Part shown: positions 9,964-19,202 of the stretch, in pieces
Numbering within the stretch: position 1 is the first letter of the stretch
Layout: each line of letters starts with the position of its first letter
Source of the DNA: Paenarthrobacter sp. PH39-S1
GTDB taxonomy: Bacteria > Actinomycetota > Actinomycetes > Actinomycetales > Micrococcaceae
NCBI RefSeq assembly: GCF_030063245.1
Contig: NZ_JASISR010000009.1
Coordinates: 62,001-126,000, forward strand
DNA: 64,000 nt
Reading direction: 5' to 3'
Made by a program: the position numbers and the translations under genes
The notes under the pieces: model-generated
Seen by the model: the letters and a program-made list of their open reading frames with translations, nothing else
The model's database searches: none
What the model was told of the DNA's origin: nothing

Positions 9964-11226
9964 ATGAGCCGCATGACCGTCCTGAATGAATTACGGATGC
10001 GTCCCGTCGACGCCGGTCCCCGGGGCTGGAACGCTTCCGTATCGGCGCGCCTGGTATTGGCCGGCGTCGTCATTTTCACCCTGCTGATCGGCGCGAACCT
10101 GGCCACCCCGCTCTACGCGCTGCTGGCCGGCCGGCTGGGGTTGAGCCCCTTGGACATCACCGCCGCCTTCTCCAGCTACGTCCTCGCACTCGTGGCGGGG
10201 CTGATCTTGTTCGGGCACTGGTCGGACCATATAGGCCGCCGCGCCACGCTCGTACTGGCCGTGCTGATCGGTCTGGCCGGCGGCCTGGTCTTCGGCGCGG
10301 CGGAGAACCTGCCGACGCTCGCTGCGGGTCGCGCTCTGCAGGGAGTAGCCGTTGCGCTCGCCACCGGTGCCAGCGCCGCTGCCCTGCGGGATCTGCTGCC
10401 CGACCGTCCGGAGTGGGCTTCTCGGTTCACTTTGCTGGCATCCTTCGGGGGTGTCGCCGCCGGCCCAGTGATCGGCGGCCTGCTGTCCCTGTTGCCGGAC
10501 CCTACCCGGACCCCGTTCGTGATCCACGCCGCGGTGCTGCTGCTGCTGTTGGTGCCGCTGTATCTGCTCGACGCCCGACCTGCGATCAGGCCGGCGGCCA
10601 ACGGCGCCGCACTGGCCGCGCTCAGGCCCCGCCGGCCCACTGTTTCGCGCGGGGCCCGCGGCACCTTCTGGCTGGCCGCCGGCGTCGGCTTTCTCAGTTT
10701 CGCCGTCTTCGGTTTCTGCCTCTCGCTTGCCCCCGGCTATTTTGCCGTCGCCCTGCACACCCAATCGCGGCCGCTGATCGGCGTGCTCGCCGCGCTGACT
10801 CTGGGCTCGTCCGCCCTCAGCCAGCTGCTGAGCGTTCGGGGCCGTTTCCTGGTCCCGGCCGGGCTGGCCGTGCTGGGGCTGTCCGTGCTGCTGATCGCGG
10901 TGGCCGGCGCGGCACCGTCAGCCTGGCTGTTGGTCCTGGCCAGCGTCACGGCCGGAGCGGGGCAGGGCATCGCCTTTCACATGGTCTTCAACGACGTGGC
11001 CCGCGCAGTGGAACCGGCCCGGCACGCGCAGATCATCAGCGCGGTCTATGTCATCACCTATCTGGGCAGCGCCCTGCCGGTGATCGGGATGGGTGCGGCG
11101 GCCGGCGTGTGGGGGCTGCCGACCGTGGTGGCGGGATTCGCCGCAGTCGTCGCCGCAGCCTGTGCCGTTCTCGCCGTCGTCGCCTGGCGCCGCGCCTGCA
11201 GCCGCCGCGCGGCCGCCATCAGCTGA
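9964..11226 (+). CDS. MFS transporter (drug/metabolite efflux type)
   Basis: A 420-residue major facilitator with about 12 hydrophobic segments starting at residue 30 (LVLAGVVIFTLLIGANLATPLY). The loop 2-3 motif is visible as GHWSDHIGRRATL, and GASAAALRDLLPD follows helix 4. ATG at 9964 is preceded by TGAGGA. The divergent Lrp/AsnC gene suggests ligand-responsive control. Substrate cannot be told from sequence; amino acid or drug efflux is possible. Confidence 0.88.
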   Translation: MSRMTVLNELRMRPVDAGPRGWNASVSARLVLAGVVIFTLLIGANLATPLYALLAGRLGLSPLDITAAFSSYVLALVAGLILFGHWSDHIGRRATLVLAVLIGLAGGLVFGAAENLPTLAAGRALQGVAVALATGASAAALRDLLPDRPEWASRFTLLASFGGVAAGPVIGGLLSLLPDPTRTPFVIHAAVLLLLLVPLYLLDARPAIRPAANGAALAALRPRRPTVSRGARGTFWLAAGVGFLSFAVFGFCLSLAPGYFAVALHTQSRPLIGVLAALTLGSSALSQLLSVRGRFLVPAGLAVLGLSVLLIAVAGAAPSAWLLVLASVTAGAGQGIAFHMVFNDVARAVEPARHAQIISAVYVITYLGSALPVIGMGAAAGVWGLPTVVAGFAAVVAAACAVLAVVAWRRACSRRAAAIS

Positions 11227-11448
11227 AGGGGAGGGGGCTCAGCAAGCAGGGGAGAGGCGACCGCTGAGGCGTGATGATTCCCTCCGGGCCCGGGGACGAT
11301 GGCGCCGTCGAAGAGGTAGGTGTTGACATTGTCCTTTCCGGCATTGTCCTTTTCCACTGACGACAAACGCTGTGAACTGTCCGCCCCCCGGCCCGGTAAG
11401 CTTGGCTACATTGGGTTGATGTTCGATGTCCCGCGAGGAGAATTTTTA

Positions 11449-11628
11449 GTGCCGTTGTGGTTGTTCGTTGCAATCATCGTCGCGGTCTGGCTGGCCGCCA
11501 TCTTCGTCATCGTTATTTTCATGATGGGCGCAGCCAGAGGCCGTGAACGCGACCGTGCCGAGTTGCAAAAGAGTCAATTGCAGCCGGCCGGCGATGGCGT
11601 CGCCAACGAATCTGACGTGGCCGCATAG
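11449..11628 (+). CDS. Small single-span membrane protein
   Basis: A 59-residue protein with one membrane helix (about 3-27, LWLFVAIIVAVWLAAIFVIVIF) and a charged tail (RGRERDRAELQKSQLQ). GTG at 11449 is chosen because GCGAGGAGAA sits 8-9 bases upstream; the frame is open further back to 11320 with no support. No family is recognised. Orientation by the positive-inside rule puts the C-terminus in the cytoplasm. Small proteins like this often modulate a membrane partner, but no partner is evident. Confidence 0.6.
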   Translation: MPLWLFVAIIVAVWLAAIFVIVIFMMGAARGRERDRAELQKSQLQPAGDGVANESDVAA

Positions 11629-11704
11629 ACCTGCCGGGAGCCGGTGACGGTTCGGGGTACTGCGAGGCTGCGGGTGTCCTTTGGGCCCGAGGATAGGGCG
11701 AACA

Positions 11705-12223
11705 TTAAGCGGGCAGGGGGCCGGTGTTGCCCGGAAGATGGCTGAACACAAGGGTGGTTTCGGTCTGCCCGACCACCGGATCCGTCGTGAGGTTGTCCAG
11801 CACCCAGTCGCGGAGCACATCCGTATTGGGCACGGCAATGTGCAGCAGGTAATCCACGGATCCGGAAACGTGGAAGGTGGACAGCACCTCGGGAAGCAGC
11901 GGCACCGTTCCGGTAAACCTGTCGATCTGGTCCCTGTCGTGCGCGCGCAGCCGGACGGCGATCAGCGCCTGCACCGACCGGCCGACGGCGTTCAGGTTCA
12001 GCTGCGCGTGGAAGCCCTCGATGGCGCCCCTGTCCAGGAGGGCGCGGGTGCGCATCAGTGCGGTGGATGGCGCAATGCCGACGGCGTCGGCCAGATCCCG
12101 GTTGGTGATCCGAGCGTCCGCCACCAGTGCGTCGATGATCTGACGGTCGACGGCGTCCAAGGGTTCCGGGGTCGGCCCGCCGGCGGACGGGTCACGTCGG
12201 GCGTTCTTCGCGGCCGAGGCCAT
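11705..12223 (-). CDS. Lrp/AsnC-family transcriptional regulator (second copy)
   Basis: A 172-residue regulator with HTH at about residues 20-62 (LDAVDRQIIDALVADARITNRDLADAVGIAPSTAL) and an AsnC/RAM domain at 78-160. The start MASAAKN at 12223 fits the domain start; the open frame extends to 12493 through the end of the MFS gene. It is a different paralogue from the Lrp at 9337. It lies 113 bases downstream of the MFS exporter on the same strand. Confidence 0.88.
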   Translation of the reverse strand: MASAAKNARRDPSAGGPTPEPLDAVDRQIIDALVADARITNRDLADAVGIAPSTALMRTRALLDRGAIEGFHAQLNLNAVGRSVQALIAVRLRAHDRDQIDRFTGTVPLLPEVLSTFHVSGSVDYLLHIAVPNTDVLRDWVLDNLTTDPVVGQTETTLVFSHLPGNTGPLPA

Positions 12224-12336
12224 GCCGGGCTCCTGGTTCTTTTCGGACCTGCCGCCCGGCGGAATGTGGGCCCGCGGCTTGGTCTTTAGGTTGAATTCTA
12301 CGCAGTTGCCGGCCGTGCAGGAGCCTGTCCAGGAGG

Positions 12337-13602
12337 TTATCCAATCGCGGTCATTTTCCGTGGGCGGCGTGCCTCGGTGCCTCCGGCGGGCAAAAGCAAC
12401 AGCGCGGTGGAGGCGGCGAGCACCGCCAGGACCGCCAGTGCCACCACCAGCGCGGTCCAGCCGGCGGACTGAAAAACGAAACCGGAAGCCCATCCGACCA
12501 CGCTGGATCCGGCGTAGTAGCTGAGGTTGTACAGCGACGCGGCCTGCGCCCGGCCGGCGGGGACGACGCTTCCGGTCCAGCCCGAGGCGATGCTGTGGGC
12601 ACCGAAGAACCCGGCCGTAAAAAGCACCAGCCCGAACAGAATCAGCGGCAGGCCGGCGAGGAGTGTCACCCCGAGGCCGGCGGTCATCACGGCGATGCTG
12701 CCGAGCAGGATGTTCCGCCGTCCGGCGCGCAGGGACAGCGACGCCGCCCAGCGCGAAGACACCGTGCCGGCCAGGTAGGCCAGGAAAATCAGGGCGACGG
12801 CGGCCATCGGCAGCAGGTATGGTGGCGCCTCCAGTCGGAAGCCCATGTAGTTGTACACGCTCACGAACGAGCCCATCAGCAGGAACGCCTGGGCGTAGAG
12901 GGCCAGCAGCCGCCGGTGGCGCAGCGCCGGGAGCAGCCGGGACAGCGCCTGGCCGAAGCTGTTCCGCGGCGCCGGAGTAAAGCCGCGCGGTTCCGGAGCC
13001 AGCAGCAGAAACCCAGCGGCGGCCGCCGCTGAAACAACCGAAACGGCAAGGATCCCGACCCGCCAGCCGGCCAGTTCTGCGATCGGGCCGGCCAGCAACC
13101 GGCCGAGCAGACCGCCAACGGTGGTACCGGCGACGTAGGCTCCGGCGGCCATCGCCGCGTACACCTTGTTGATCTCCTCATTCAGGTAGGCGATGGCCAA
13201 GGCCGGGATTCCGCCCAACGCCATTCCCTCCAGCGTCCGAACCGTCAGAAGGACCGGAAAGTTCGGGGACAGCGGCGCCAGCAGCCCCAGAATAGTGGCC
13301 GCGATGATGGCGGTCCCCATCACTGCGATCCGGCCGAACCTGTCCGCCGCAAAGGACCACGGAATGACCGTCACTGCCAACCCGATGGTGGCCACCGAGA
13401 TGGTCAGGCCCGCCTGTGCGGCGGTGATCTGCAGGTCCCGCGCCAGCAAGGGCAGCAGCCCTTGAACCGAATACAACTGGGCAAAGGTGGCGATTCCAGC
13501 GCATAACAGGGCCAATAGAACCCGGCGGTAACCGCGGCTTCCCTTGTTGTGGCCCAGCCATGGCTGTTCAAGGGGCGGGGTTTCCTGCGGGGACGAGTTC
13601 AC
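12337..13602 (-). CDS. YnfM-like MFS transporter
   Basis: A major facilitator of about 421 aa with 12 hydrophobic segments beginning ALLCAGIATFAQLYSVQGLLP; the loop motif DRFGRIAV is present, and VRTLEGMALGGIPALAIAYL marks helix 4. The frame opens at 13674, but GTG 13602 (MNSSPQE) is likely: TACGCT at 13614-13609 lies 6 bases before it, a -10-like box fitting a leaderless message. It is divergent from a LysR-type gene, the same pairing as E. coli ynfM/ynfL. Substrate unknown. Confidence 0.82.
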   Translation of the reverse strand: MNSSPQETPPLEQPWLGHNKGSRGYRRVLLALLCAGIATFAQLYSVQGLLPLLARDLQITAAQAGLTISVATIGLAVTVIPWSFAADRFGRIAVMGTAIIAATILGLLAPLSPNFPVLLTVRTLEGMALGGIPALAIAYLNEEINKVYAAMAAGAYVAGTTVGGLLGRLLAGPIAELAGWRVGILAVSVVSAAAAAGFLLLAPEPRGFTPAPRNSFGQALSRLLPALRHRRLLALYAQAFLLMGSFVSVYNYMGFRLEAPPYLLPMAAVALIFLAYLAGTVSSRWAASLSLRAGRRNILLGSIAVMTAGLGVTLLAGLPLILFGLVLFTAGFFGAHSIASGWTGSVVPAGRAQAASLYNLSYYAGSSVVGWASGFVFQSAGWTALVVALAVLAVLAASTALLLLPAGGTEARRPRKMTAIG

Positions 13603-13687
13603 CCTTCCAGCGTAGAAAACAGGATTGGATGCGTCTAATGCATGTCTAAGCGATAATTGATAGCAGCCGATCATATGACGTGGAGCT

Positions 13688-13752
13688 GCACTGTGTCAGT
13701 ACGGCACTAGTCAGGCACTGGTCGGGACAGCACTGGTCACGACGGCACTGGG
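13688..13752. repeat. Direct repeats of GGCACTGGTC in the LysR/MFS divergent region
   Basis: Near-identical copies occur at 13703-13712, 13714-13723, 13729-13738 and 13743-13752, with a weaker one at 13688. Starts are 11, 15 and 14 bases apart. They lie in the leader of the LysR gene and may be regulator-binding sites or a slipped-strand expansion. Confidence 0.6.
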
Positions 13753-13802
13753 CGAACGGCATTCGTCGACCGGGACGGGTCGGACCGCATGGGGGATTTC
13801 TA

Positions 13803-14797
13803 ATGAACGAGACGGACTACCGGGATCTGCTGCGGCTGCTGCCGGTGATCCCGATCCTGGTGACGTTGGGGAGAACCGGCAGGATCACCGAGACGGCGGA
13901 ACTGCTGAACATTCCACAGCCCACGGTGAGCCGCGCGCTCGCCCGGGCCGCCGCCGTCGTCGGCACCGAACTCACCGTGCGGAACGGACGCGGCATCCGG
14001 TTGACCCCGGCAGCGCAGTTGCTCATCCCCCGGCTCCAGGCCGCCCTCGCCGAGGTGCAGGCCGGGCTCGATGAGGTGCGGACGCAGTCGAAGCAGGCAC
14101 GCGGCCGGGTTGCCGTAGCATTTCAACCCACCTTCGGGGAGGCAACCCTTCCGCTGCTGATCAGGGCATTCAGTTTGCAGCACCCGGCCGTGACCTTTGC
14201 GCTGCTGCAGGGCCCGCGCGCCGAATGCCTGGGAGCCCTGACCGAGGGCCGGGTGGACCTGGCCATCGTTGCCCCGGTGCCGGAGGTCACCGGGACGCTG
14301 GGCGCGGAACTGCTGTATGCCGAACCTTTGCGGCTCGTGGTACCGCAGAATCATCGGCTCGCGGCACACCGCAGCGTCCGGTTGGAGGATGCCCGGACCG
14401 AGGGATTTGTCGTGCTCGGTGAGGGGTTTGGACTCCGATCGATCTTCGACGACCTGTGCCGGGAAGCGGGGTTTAAGCCCCGTATCACTTTCGAGGGGCA
14501 GGATTCGCACACCCTGCGCGGGCTGGTTTCCGCCGGGCTGGGGGTCAGTGTGCTGGCCCCCTCCGGAGTCGATCACCTCACCCCGGTGACACCAGTCCGC
14601 TGGGCTGGAAGGAGTTGGTGATCGAGGCGCCCGTGGCCCAGCGGGAGATTGGTCTGGCCTGGCGGATCCGGGCCCGGGAACCGGATCCGGTCAGGCGTTT
14701 CCGCGAGCTGGCACTGGCCGACGGCAGGCCCCTGCTGCGCCGTGCTTTTGCCGGCAGCGCGGGTCTGGATACCGGCTTTCCGGGTGCCCATGGCTAG
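13803..14797 (+). pseudogene. LysR-family regulator, apparent frameshift near 14580
   Basis: A LysR regulator with N-terminal HTH (residues 5-65, LNIPQPTVSRALARAA) and a substrate-binding domain. The frame from ATG 13803 stops at 14621 after TPVRWAGRSW. The next frame reads through the same bases as PGDTSPLGWKELVIEAPV followed by AQREIGLAWRIRA to 14797, which matches the usual LysR C-terminal strand and helix. One base lost or gained around 14575-14590 (a run of four C lies there) would restore a protein of about 331 aa. The upstream product of 272 aa lacks the last part of subdomain I. It is divergent from the MFS gene. This may be a real mutation or a sequencing error. Confidence 0.75.
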
Positions 14798-14800
14798 TCT

Positions 14801-15715
14801 ATGGAGGTGACCATCGATGAGACCGGCACCGCCTCCCGTACCGTCAGCATCATCGGGCTGGATATCGGCGGGTCCAAAACCAGGGGCATCCGATGGCGCG
14901 ATGGCGTGATCGAGGTCGACGCCGAGGCGGGCAGCGCCAACGTGCAGAACGTCAGCCGTGAGGAAGCGGCGGCGAACCTCGGAGCGATATTCGCCAAGAT
15001 CGGCGGAGCCGACGTTTCACAGGTTTTCGCGGGCTCCGGCGGCGTTGACACCGACGACGACGCCGCGGCGCTGGCCGCGCTGATTGCCCCGCATGCAACC
15101 AGCGCCAAGGTGACCGTGGTCCATGACACCCGTCTGCTCCTCGCCGCCAGTGGTGCCGATACCGGCGTGGCGGTCATTGCCGGCACCGGTTCGGCCGCCT
15201 GGGGGACCAACGCCGCCGGCGCGCAAGCCCGGGCCGGGGGCTGGGGCTACCTGCTCGGTGACGAGGGCAGTGGGTACTGGTTCGGGCGCGAGGCCGTACG
15301 GCATAGTCTGCACAGGATGAACCTGGGGCTGGCGCCGGACGTCCTGACCCGTGCCCTGCTGGCGGAATGCGGGCTGCAGGCTCCGGGCGAGCTGATTGCA
15401 CATTTCCACGGCGCTACAGGCCGGCGCTACTGGGCGGCGATGTCGCCGCTGGTCTTTGACGCCGCCGCAGCAGGGCACCCGGAGAGCCTGGCGATGATCC
15501 ATCAGGGTGGCGGGGACCTCGCTGCGCTCGCCGCCCAATGCGCCGAACAGTTGAATATTTCCGGGCCGATTGTGCTGGGCAGCGGGCTGGGCATGAACCA
15601 GCCACCGCTGCAGGACGCATTCAAGGCCCATCTGGCCACTTTTGGTCTGATCGATGTGCGGGTGCTCGCGCAGGATCCCATTTTCGGCGTCCTGAGGCTG
15701 ACCTCCGGGGTTTAG
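14801..15715 (+). CDS. BadF/BadG-type ATPase, N-acetylglucosamine kinase-like
   Basis: A 304-residue sugar kinase of the ASKHA fold. Phosphate-1 motif IIGLDIGGSKTRG (17-29), adenosine/phosphate-2 region GVAVIAGTGSAAWG (about 121-134), GGWGYLLGDEGSGYWFGREA (146-165) and IVLGSGLGMNQ near 265 all fit the NagK group. It phosphorylates a free amino sugar, probably GlcNAc recycled from cell wall. ATG at 14801 follows the frameshifted LysR end by three bases. Confidence 0.85.
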   Translation: MEVTIDETGTASRTVSIIGLDIGGSKTRGIRWRDGVIEVDAEAGSANVQNVSREEAAANLGAIFAKIGGADVSQVFAGSGGVDTDDDAAALAALIAPHATSAKVTVVHDTRLLLAASGADTGVAVIAGTGSAAWGTNAAGAQARAGGWGYLLGDEGSGYWFGREAVRHSLHRMNLGLAPDVLTRALLAECGLQAPGELIAHFHGATGRRYWAAMSPLVFDAAAAGHPESLAMIHQGGGDLAALAAQCAEQLNISGPIVLGSGLGMNQPPLQDAFKAHLATFGLIDVRVLAQDPIFGVLRLTSGV

Positions 15716-15851
15716 CGCCGGGCCGTGGCTGTCCCGGCGCAGCGGACGCCCGCCCGCGGTGAATCCCGTCTGCCCGTGGTCCTGCCCGCCCCGGACCCTG
15801 CCGCCCATCTGCTGCGGAAATGGACCGGTGCCGCGGGAATTTCCACGGCAG

Positions 15852-15889
15852 CGGTCCATCTCCACGGCATCGGTCCATCTCCACGGCAT
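15852..15889. repeat. 19-bp tandem repeat
   Basis: CGGTCCATCTCCACGGCAT is present twice end to end (15852-15870, 15871-15889), with part of a third copy just before. It lies between the sugar kinase and pirin genes, which converge here. Confidence 0.8.
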
Positions 15890-15910
15890 CCGGCCGAAGC
15901 ACCCTACCGA

Positions 15911-16900
15911 CTACGAACCGCACCGCCGCCGTGGTGAAAGCCGGACTGCGGGCATCGGCGGGGCCGGAATCCGCCCGGCCTCGGCTTTCGCGTCGGGACC
16001 GTGCCCGCGGACCTCGGGGAACCGGCCGCTGCGGTCCTCCCAATCCTGCCGGGCGCGGACGATTTCGTCGTGGTTCCTGCCGACGAAGTTCCACCACATC
16101 AGCAGTTCTTCTTCGAACGGCTCGCCGCCGATCAGGAGGAACCTGGCACCCTCGGCAGCGGCAGCGTCCAACCCGCTCCGACCTGTGCCCAGATGCGCCA
16201 GCGGTCCCGGTGATACTGGTACGCCGTCGATCTTCAGGGCGCCGTCCAACACCAGCACAGCGTGCTCGAAACCCGGATCCAGCGGCATCGACACCTCTCC
16301 GGCAGCGCCAACGGACACGTCCGCGGCCAGCAGGGGCGTATGGACCAGCGCAGGGGAGACGGCTCCGCCGAGGCTGCCGATGATCACGGTAGCGGCGTAG
16401 TTGCGGCCGTGCAGAACCGGGAGCTCGGAGTGTTGCTCGAACCGGGGTCCCTGCTGACGCACCCGATCCGGCAGCGCAACCCACAGCTGCAGGCCACGGA
16501 GGGTCCCGTCGTCGTCCTCCTTCGGCGGCCGCACCGAAAACTCGGAATGGGCGACGCCGGCACCGGCTGTCATGAGGTTCAGCTCGCCCGGGCGGACCAG
16601 GACATCCGAGCCGAGGCTGTCGCGGTGCCTGATGGTGCCGGTCAGGAGCCAACTGACGGTCTGCAGCCCGATGTGCGGATGCGGCAGGACCGTCATGGCG
16701 TCCGATCCGGGACCATAACTGTCCAGGAAACACCAGGCCCCGATCGTCGGCAATCCGCGTTGCGGCAGCGTGCGGGAAACGGTCATGGCGCGGATCCCGC
16801 CCAGCGGCACCTCGCGCGCGGGCCACAGCCGCACGGACGGGCCCTCATCATCAGACGGTGGGCACACCGTTTCCTGCGGATGGGCCTCCAGATTGCTCAT
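15911..16900 (-). CDS. Pirin family bicupin protein
   Basis: A 329-residue bicupin. The N-terminal cupin carries the metal-binding HPHIGLQTVSWLLTG (His pair near residues 74-76) and AGAGVAHSEFS, as in pirins with quercetinase-like sites; the C-terminal half ends with FVGRNHDEI, another pirin signature. The role may be redox sensing or flavonol oxidation; no specific substrate can be inferred. ATG at 16900. It converges with the sugar kinase gene. Confidence 0.88.
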   Translation of the reverse strand: MSNLEAHPQETVCPPSDDEGPSVRLWPAREVPLGGIRAMTVSRTLPQRGLPTIGAWCFLDSYGPGSDAMTVLPHPHIGLQTVSWLLTGTIRHRDSLGSDVLVRPGELNLMTAGAGVAHSEFSVRPPKEDDDGTLRGLQLWVALPDRVRQQGPRFEQHSELPVLHGRNYAATVIIGSLGGAVSPALVHTPLLAADVSVGAAGEVSMPLDPGFEHAVLVLDGALKIDGVPVSPGPLAHLGTGRSGLDAAAAEGARFLLIGGEPFEEELLMWWNFVGRNHDEIVRARQDWEDRSGRFPEVRGHGPDAKAEAGRIPAPPMPAVRLSPRRRCGS

Positions 16901-16959
16901 GCCGCCAGTCTAGGCGCGCCTCCGGGGCACTGGTTGAACTGACTCGGCGGCACGGTATT

Positions 16960-17572
16960 CTCCGCCGTCTCCCGCGGCCGAAAGGATGGCCGCGCCGCCT
17001 GACCGAGAAATTCCCTCCCGCGCCAAGTTCCATGCTGCCGGTCTGCGCGCGCTCCGGTTCCCCGGTGCCCCGCGTCGCCCCGCTGTCTTTCGAGCAGCTT
17101 GGTTTGGACCGCGGCGTGGTGCTCTAGAGCGCCGTCGCGGTGCCTCCGGAGGCTGGATCCGCCCTCAGGATCGGCCGGCCGCACGACCGCGCATACTTCT
17201 TGATCGACGGCGTGTATGCCGGCGTGTTGGAGGGTTTCCACAGCGGTCGACGGCATCAAGGCGGCCGTGGTGCCGGGGTCGCCGTGGTTGCCGGGGTTGC
17301 TTCGCATTCGCGGACGTGGACATGGACGCCCCGCCGACACATATGTGGCGCTCCCGTGATCCGGTAGGGTTTTGTCTCCGGTGAATGGTTTCCTGTTGGG
17401 CCTTTATTGGGAAGTGCGGCCGCAAGTCACGTTGTACCTAACGCCACCGCTGCTGCGGGGCGGTTTCAACCGCATCACGGTGCTTGAGCTGGAGCACCTG
17501 GGACCGAACTGGAAGTGCGTGACCGCCCGGACCTCGGCCCGGGCGGAACAGTACGTGCACGATCTGCCCTGA
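16960..17572 (+). pseudogene. Remnant of a GH35 beta-galactosidase C-terminus
   Basis: Three pieces resemble the C-terminal galactose-binding region of GH35 beta-galactosidases. At about 17085-17127 one frame reads APLSFEQLGLDRGVVL then stops. At 17158-17232 the same frame reads LRIGRPHDRAYFLIDGVYAGVLE. At 17372-17520 another frame reads PVNGFLLGLYWEVRPQVTLY then LTPPLLRGGFNRITVLELE, equivalent to the family pattern of VNGxxLGRYW and a TLYVP-type strand. A stop at 17125 and at least one frameshift break the gene, and the catalytic TIM barrel is gone. The aldehyde dehydrogenase starts 39 bases later. Confidence 0.7.
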
Positions 17573-17610
17573 CCTTTCCCTCCGGGTCGCCGTGTGGTTA
17601 CGGTAGGTCT

Positions 17611-19008
17611 ATGAGTTCATACAAAAGTGTCAACCCGGCCACCGGTGAAACCGTGCAGGAATTCCACTCCGCGACGGATGCGGACATCGAGAGTACGCTG
17701 CAGCGCTCGCATGCGGCCTTTGCCTCCTGGCGCGCTACAGAGGTCACTGAGCGCAGCCGCATCTTGGCGAAAGTCGCGGCGCTGTACAGCGAGCGTAAGG
17801 AAGAGCTGGCCGCAATCATCACTTTGGAGATGGGCAAACCGGTCCGCGAGGCCCAAGGCGAGGTGGAACTGGTCGCGAGCATCTACAGCTATTACGCCAC
17901 CCAGGGCCCGCGGTTCATGGAGGATGAAGCACTTGACGCGGTCGGCGGCGGAGAAGCGGTGATCCGGACCGAACCCATCGGTTCCCTGGTCGGCATCATG
18001 CCATGGAACTACCCGTACTATCAGGTGGCGCGGTTTGCGGCCCCGAACCTGATGTTGGGGAACACGGTCCTGCTGAAGCACGCTGAAAACTGCCCTCAGT
18101 CGGCGCTGGCCATCGAGCAGATCTTCAAGGATGCCGGGCTGCCGGAGGATGCGTACATCAACATCTTTGCCAGCAAGGAACAGATTGCGGACATGATCGC
18201 TGATCCGCGTATTCAGGGCGTGTCCTTGACCGGCAGCGAGCGGGCCGGATCGGCCGTGGGAGAGATTGCCGGGCGGAACCTCAAACGCTATGTGCTGGAG
18301 CTGGGCGGATCCGACCCGTTCATCGTGCTGGACAGCGATGACATGGACAGCACCGTCAAGGCGGCTGTCGCCGGGCGGATGGGGAACGCCGGCCAGGCCT
18401 GCACTGCCTCCAAACGCTTTATCGTCCAGGAGGATTACTACCAGGAATTCGTGGAAAAGTTCACCGCCCGGGCGGCAGCCCTGCAGCCCGGCGATCCGTC
18501 TGATCCGGCGACCCGGATGGGTCCGCTGTCCTCGCAGAGCGCCGCCGATGGCCTGGGTGAACAGATTGACGACGCCGTTGCCAAGGGCGCCACGGTGCAC
18601 ACCGGCGGTGGCAGGGTGGACGGCCCCGGCTCCTACTTCACCCCGACCGTCCTGACCGGGGTCACGCCGGACATGCGCGCCTACTCCGAGGAGCTGTTTG
18701 GCCCGGCAGCGGTGATCTACAAGGTCGCCAACGCGGACGAGGCGGTGGACCTGGCCAACGCCTCTCCGTTCGGGCTGGGAGGCTCGGTCTTCAGCGCCAG
18801 CGCAGATAAGGCCAAAGAGGTGGCGTCACGGCTGGACACCGGCATGGTCTGGATCAACTCGGTGACCGGTACCCAGGCGGACCTGCCCTTTGGCGGCGTC
18901 AAGCGCTCGGGTGTCGGCCGTGAGCTCGCCAAATTCGGGATGAACGAATTCGTGAACAAGAAGCTGATCCGGCAGCCTGCGGCGCGGCCGGCCCGGCCCG
19001 CCAGCTAG
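17611..19008 (+). CDS. gabD: NAD(P)-dependent succinate-semialdehyde dehydrogenase
   Basis: A 465-residue aldehyde dehydrogenase. It oxidises succinate semialdehyde to succinate in GABA or related catabolism. The MPWNYP segment at 130-135, the catalytic Glu230 in LELGGSDP and the catalytic Cys264 in GQACTASKR are all present, as is [11 protein letters not shown] near 370. The [13 protein letters not shown] start at 17611 is typical for this subgroup (GabD1/Sad); the frame opens 96 bases earlier without support. An inverted repeat follows the stop. Confidence 0.9.
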   Translation: MSSYKSVNPATGETVQEFHSATDADIESTLQRSHAAFASWRATEVTERSRILAKVAALYSERKEELAAIITLEMGKPVREAQGEVELVASIYSYYATQGPRFMEDEALDAVGGGEAVIRTEPIGSLVGIMPWNYPYYQVARFAAPNLMLGNTVLLKHAENCPQSALAIEQIFKDAGLPEDAYINIFASKEQIADMIADPRIQGVSLTGSERAGSAVGEIAGRNLKRYVLELGGSDPFIVLDSDDMDSTVKAAVAGRMGNAGQACTASKRFIVQEDYYQEFVEKFTARAAALQPGDPSDPATRMGPLSSQSAADGLGEQIDDAVAKGATVHTGGGRVDGPGSYFTPTVLTGVTPDMRAYSEELFGPAAVIYKVANADEAVDLANASPFGLGGSVFSASADKAKEVASRLDTGMVWINSVTGTQADLPFGGVKRSGVGRELAKFGMNEFVNKKLIRQPAARPARPAS

Positions 19009-19014
19009 CGGCGC

Positions 19015-19048
19015 GCCGGCGGACGGCCCCGAAGTGCTGTCCGCCGGC
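19015..19048 (+). terminator. Hairpin after gabD
   Basis: GCCGGCGGAC (19015-19024) and GTCCGCCGGC (19039-19048) form a perfect 10-bp stem with a 14-base loop, 7 bases after the gabD stop. There is no T tract, so intrinsic termination is likely but not certain. Confidence 0.6.
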
Positions 19049-19202
19049 GGCCCGCGCCTACTAGGCTGGTTCTGTAAGACCGGCTGCGTTTTTGTCCGGA
19101 AAGCATGCCGGTAGGCTTTACAGCGGAAATCACCTTGCTTATGATCATTTGGCACGGGTATTGATCTTGATCGCGATGGCCGCCAACAGTGAGGAAACCA
19201 CG

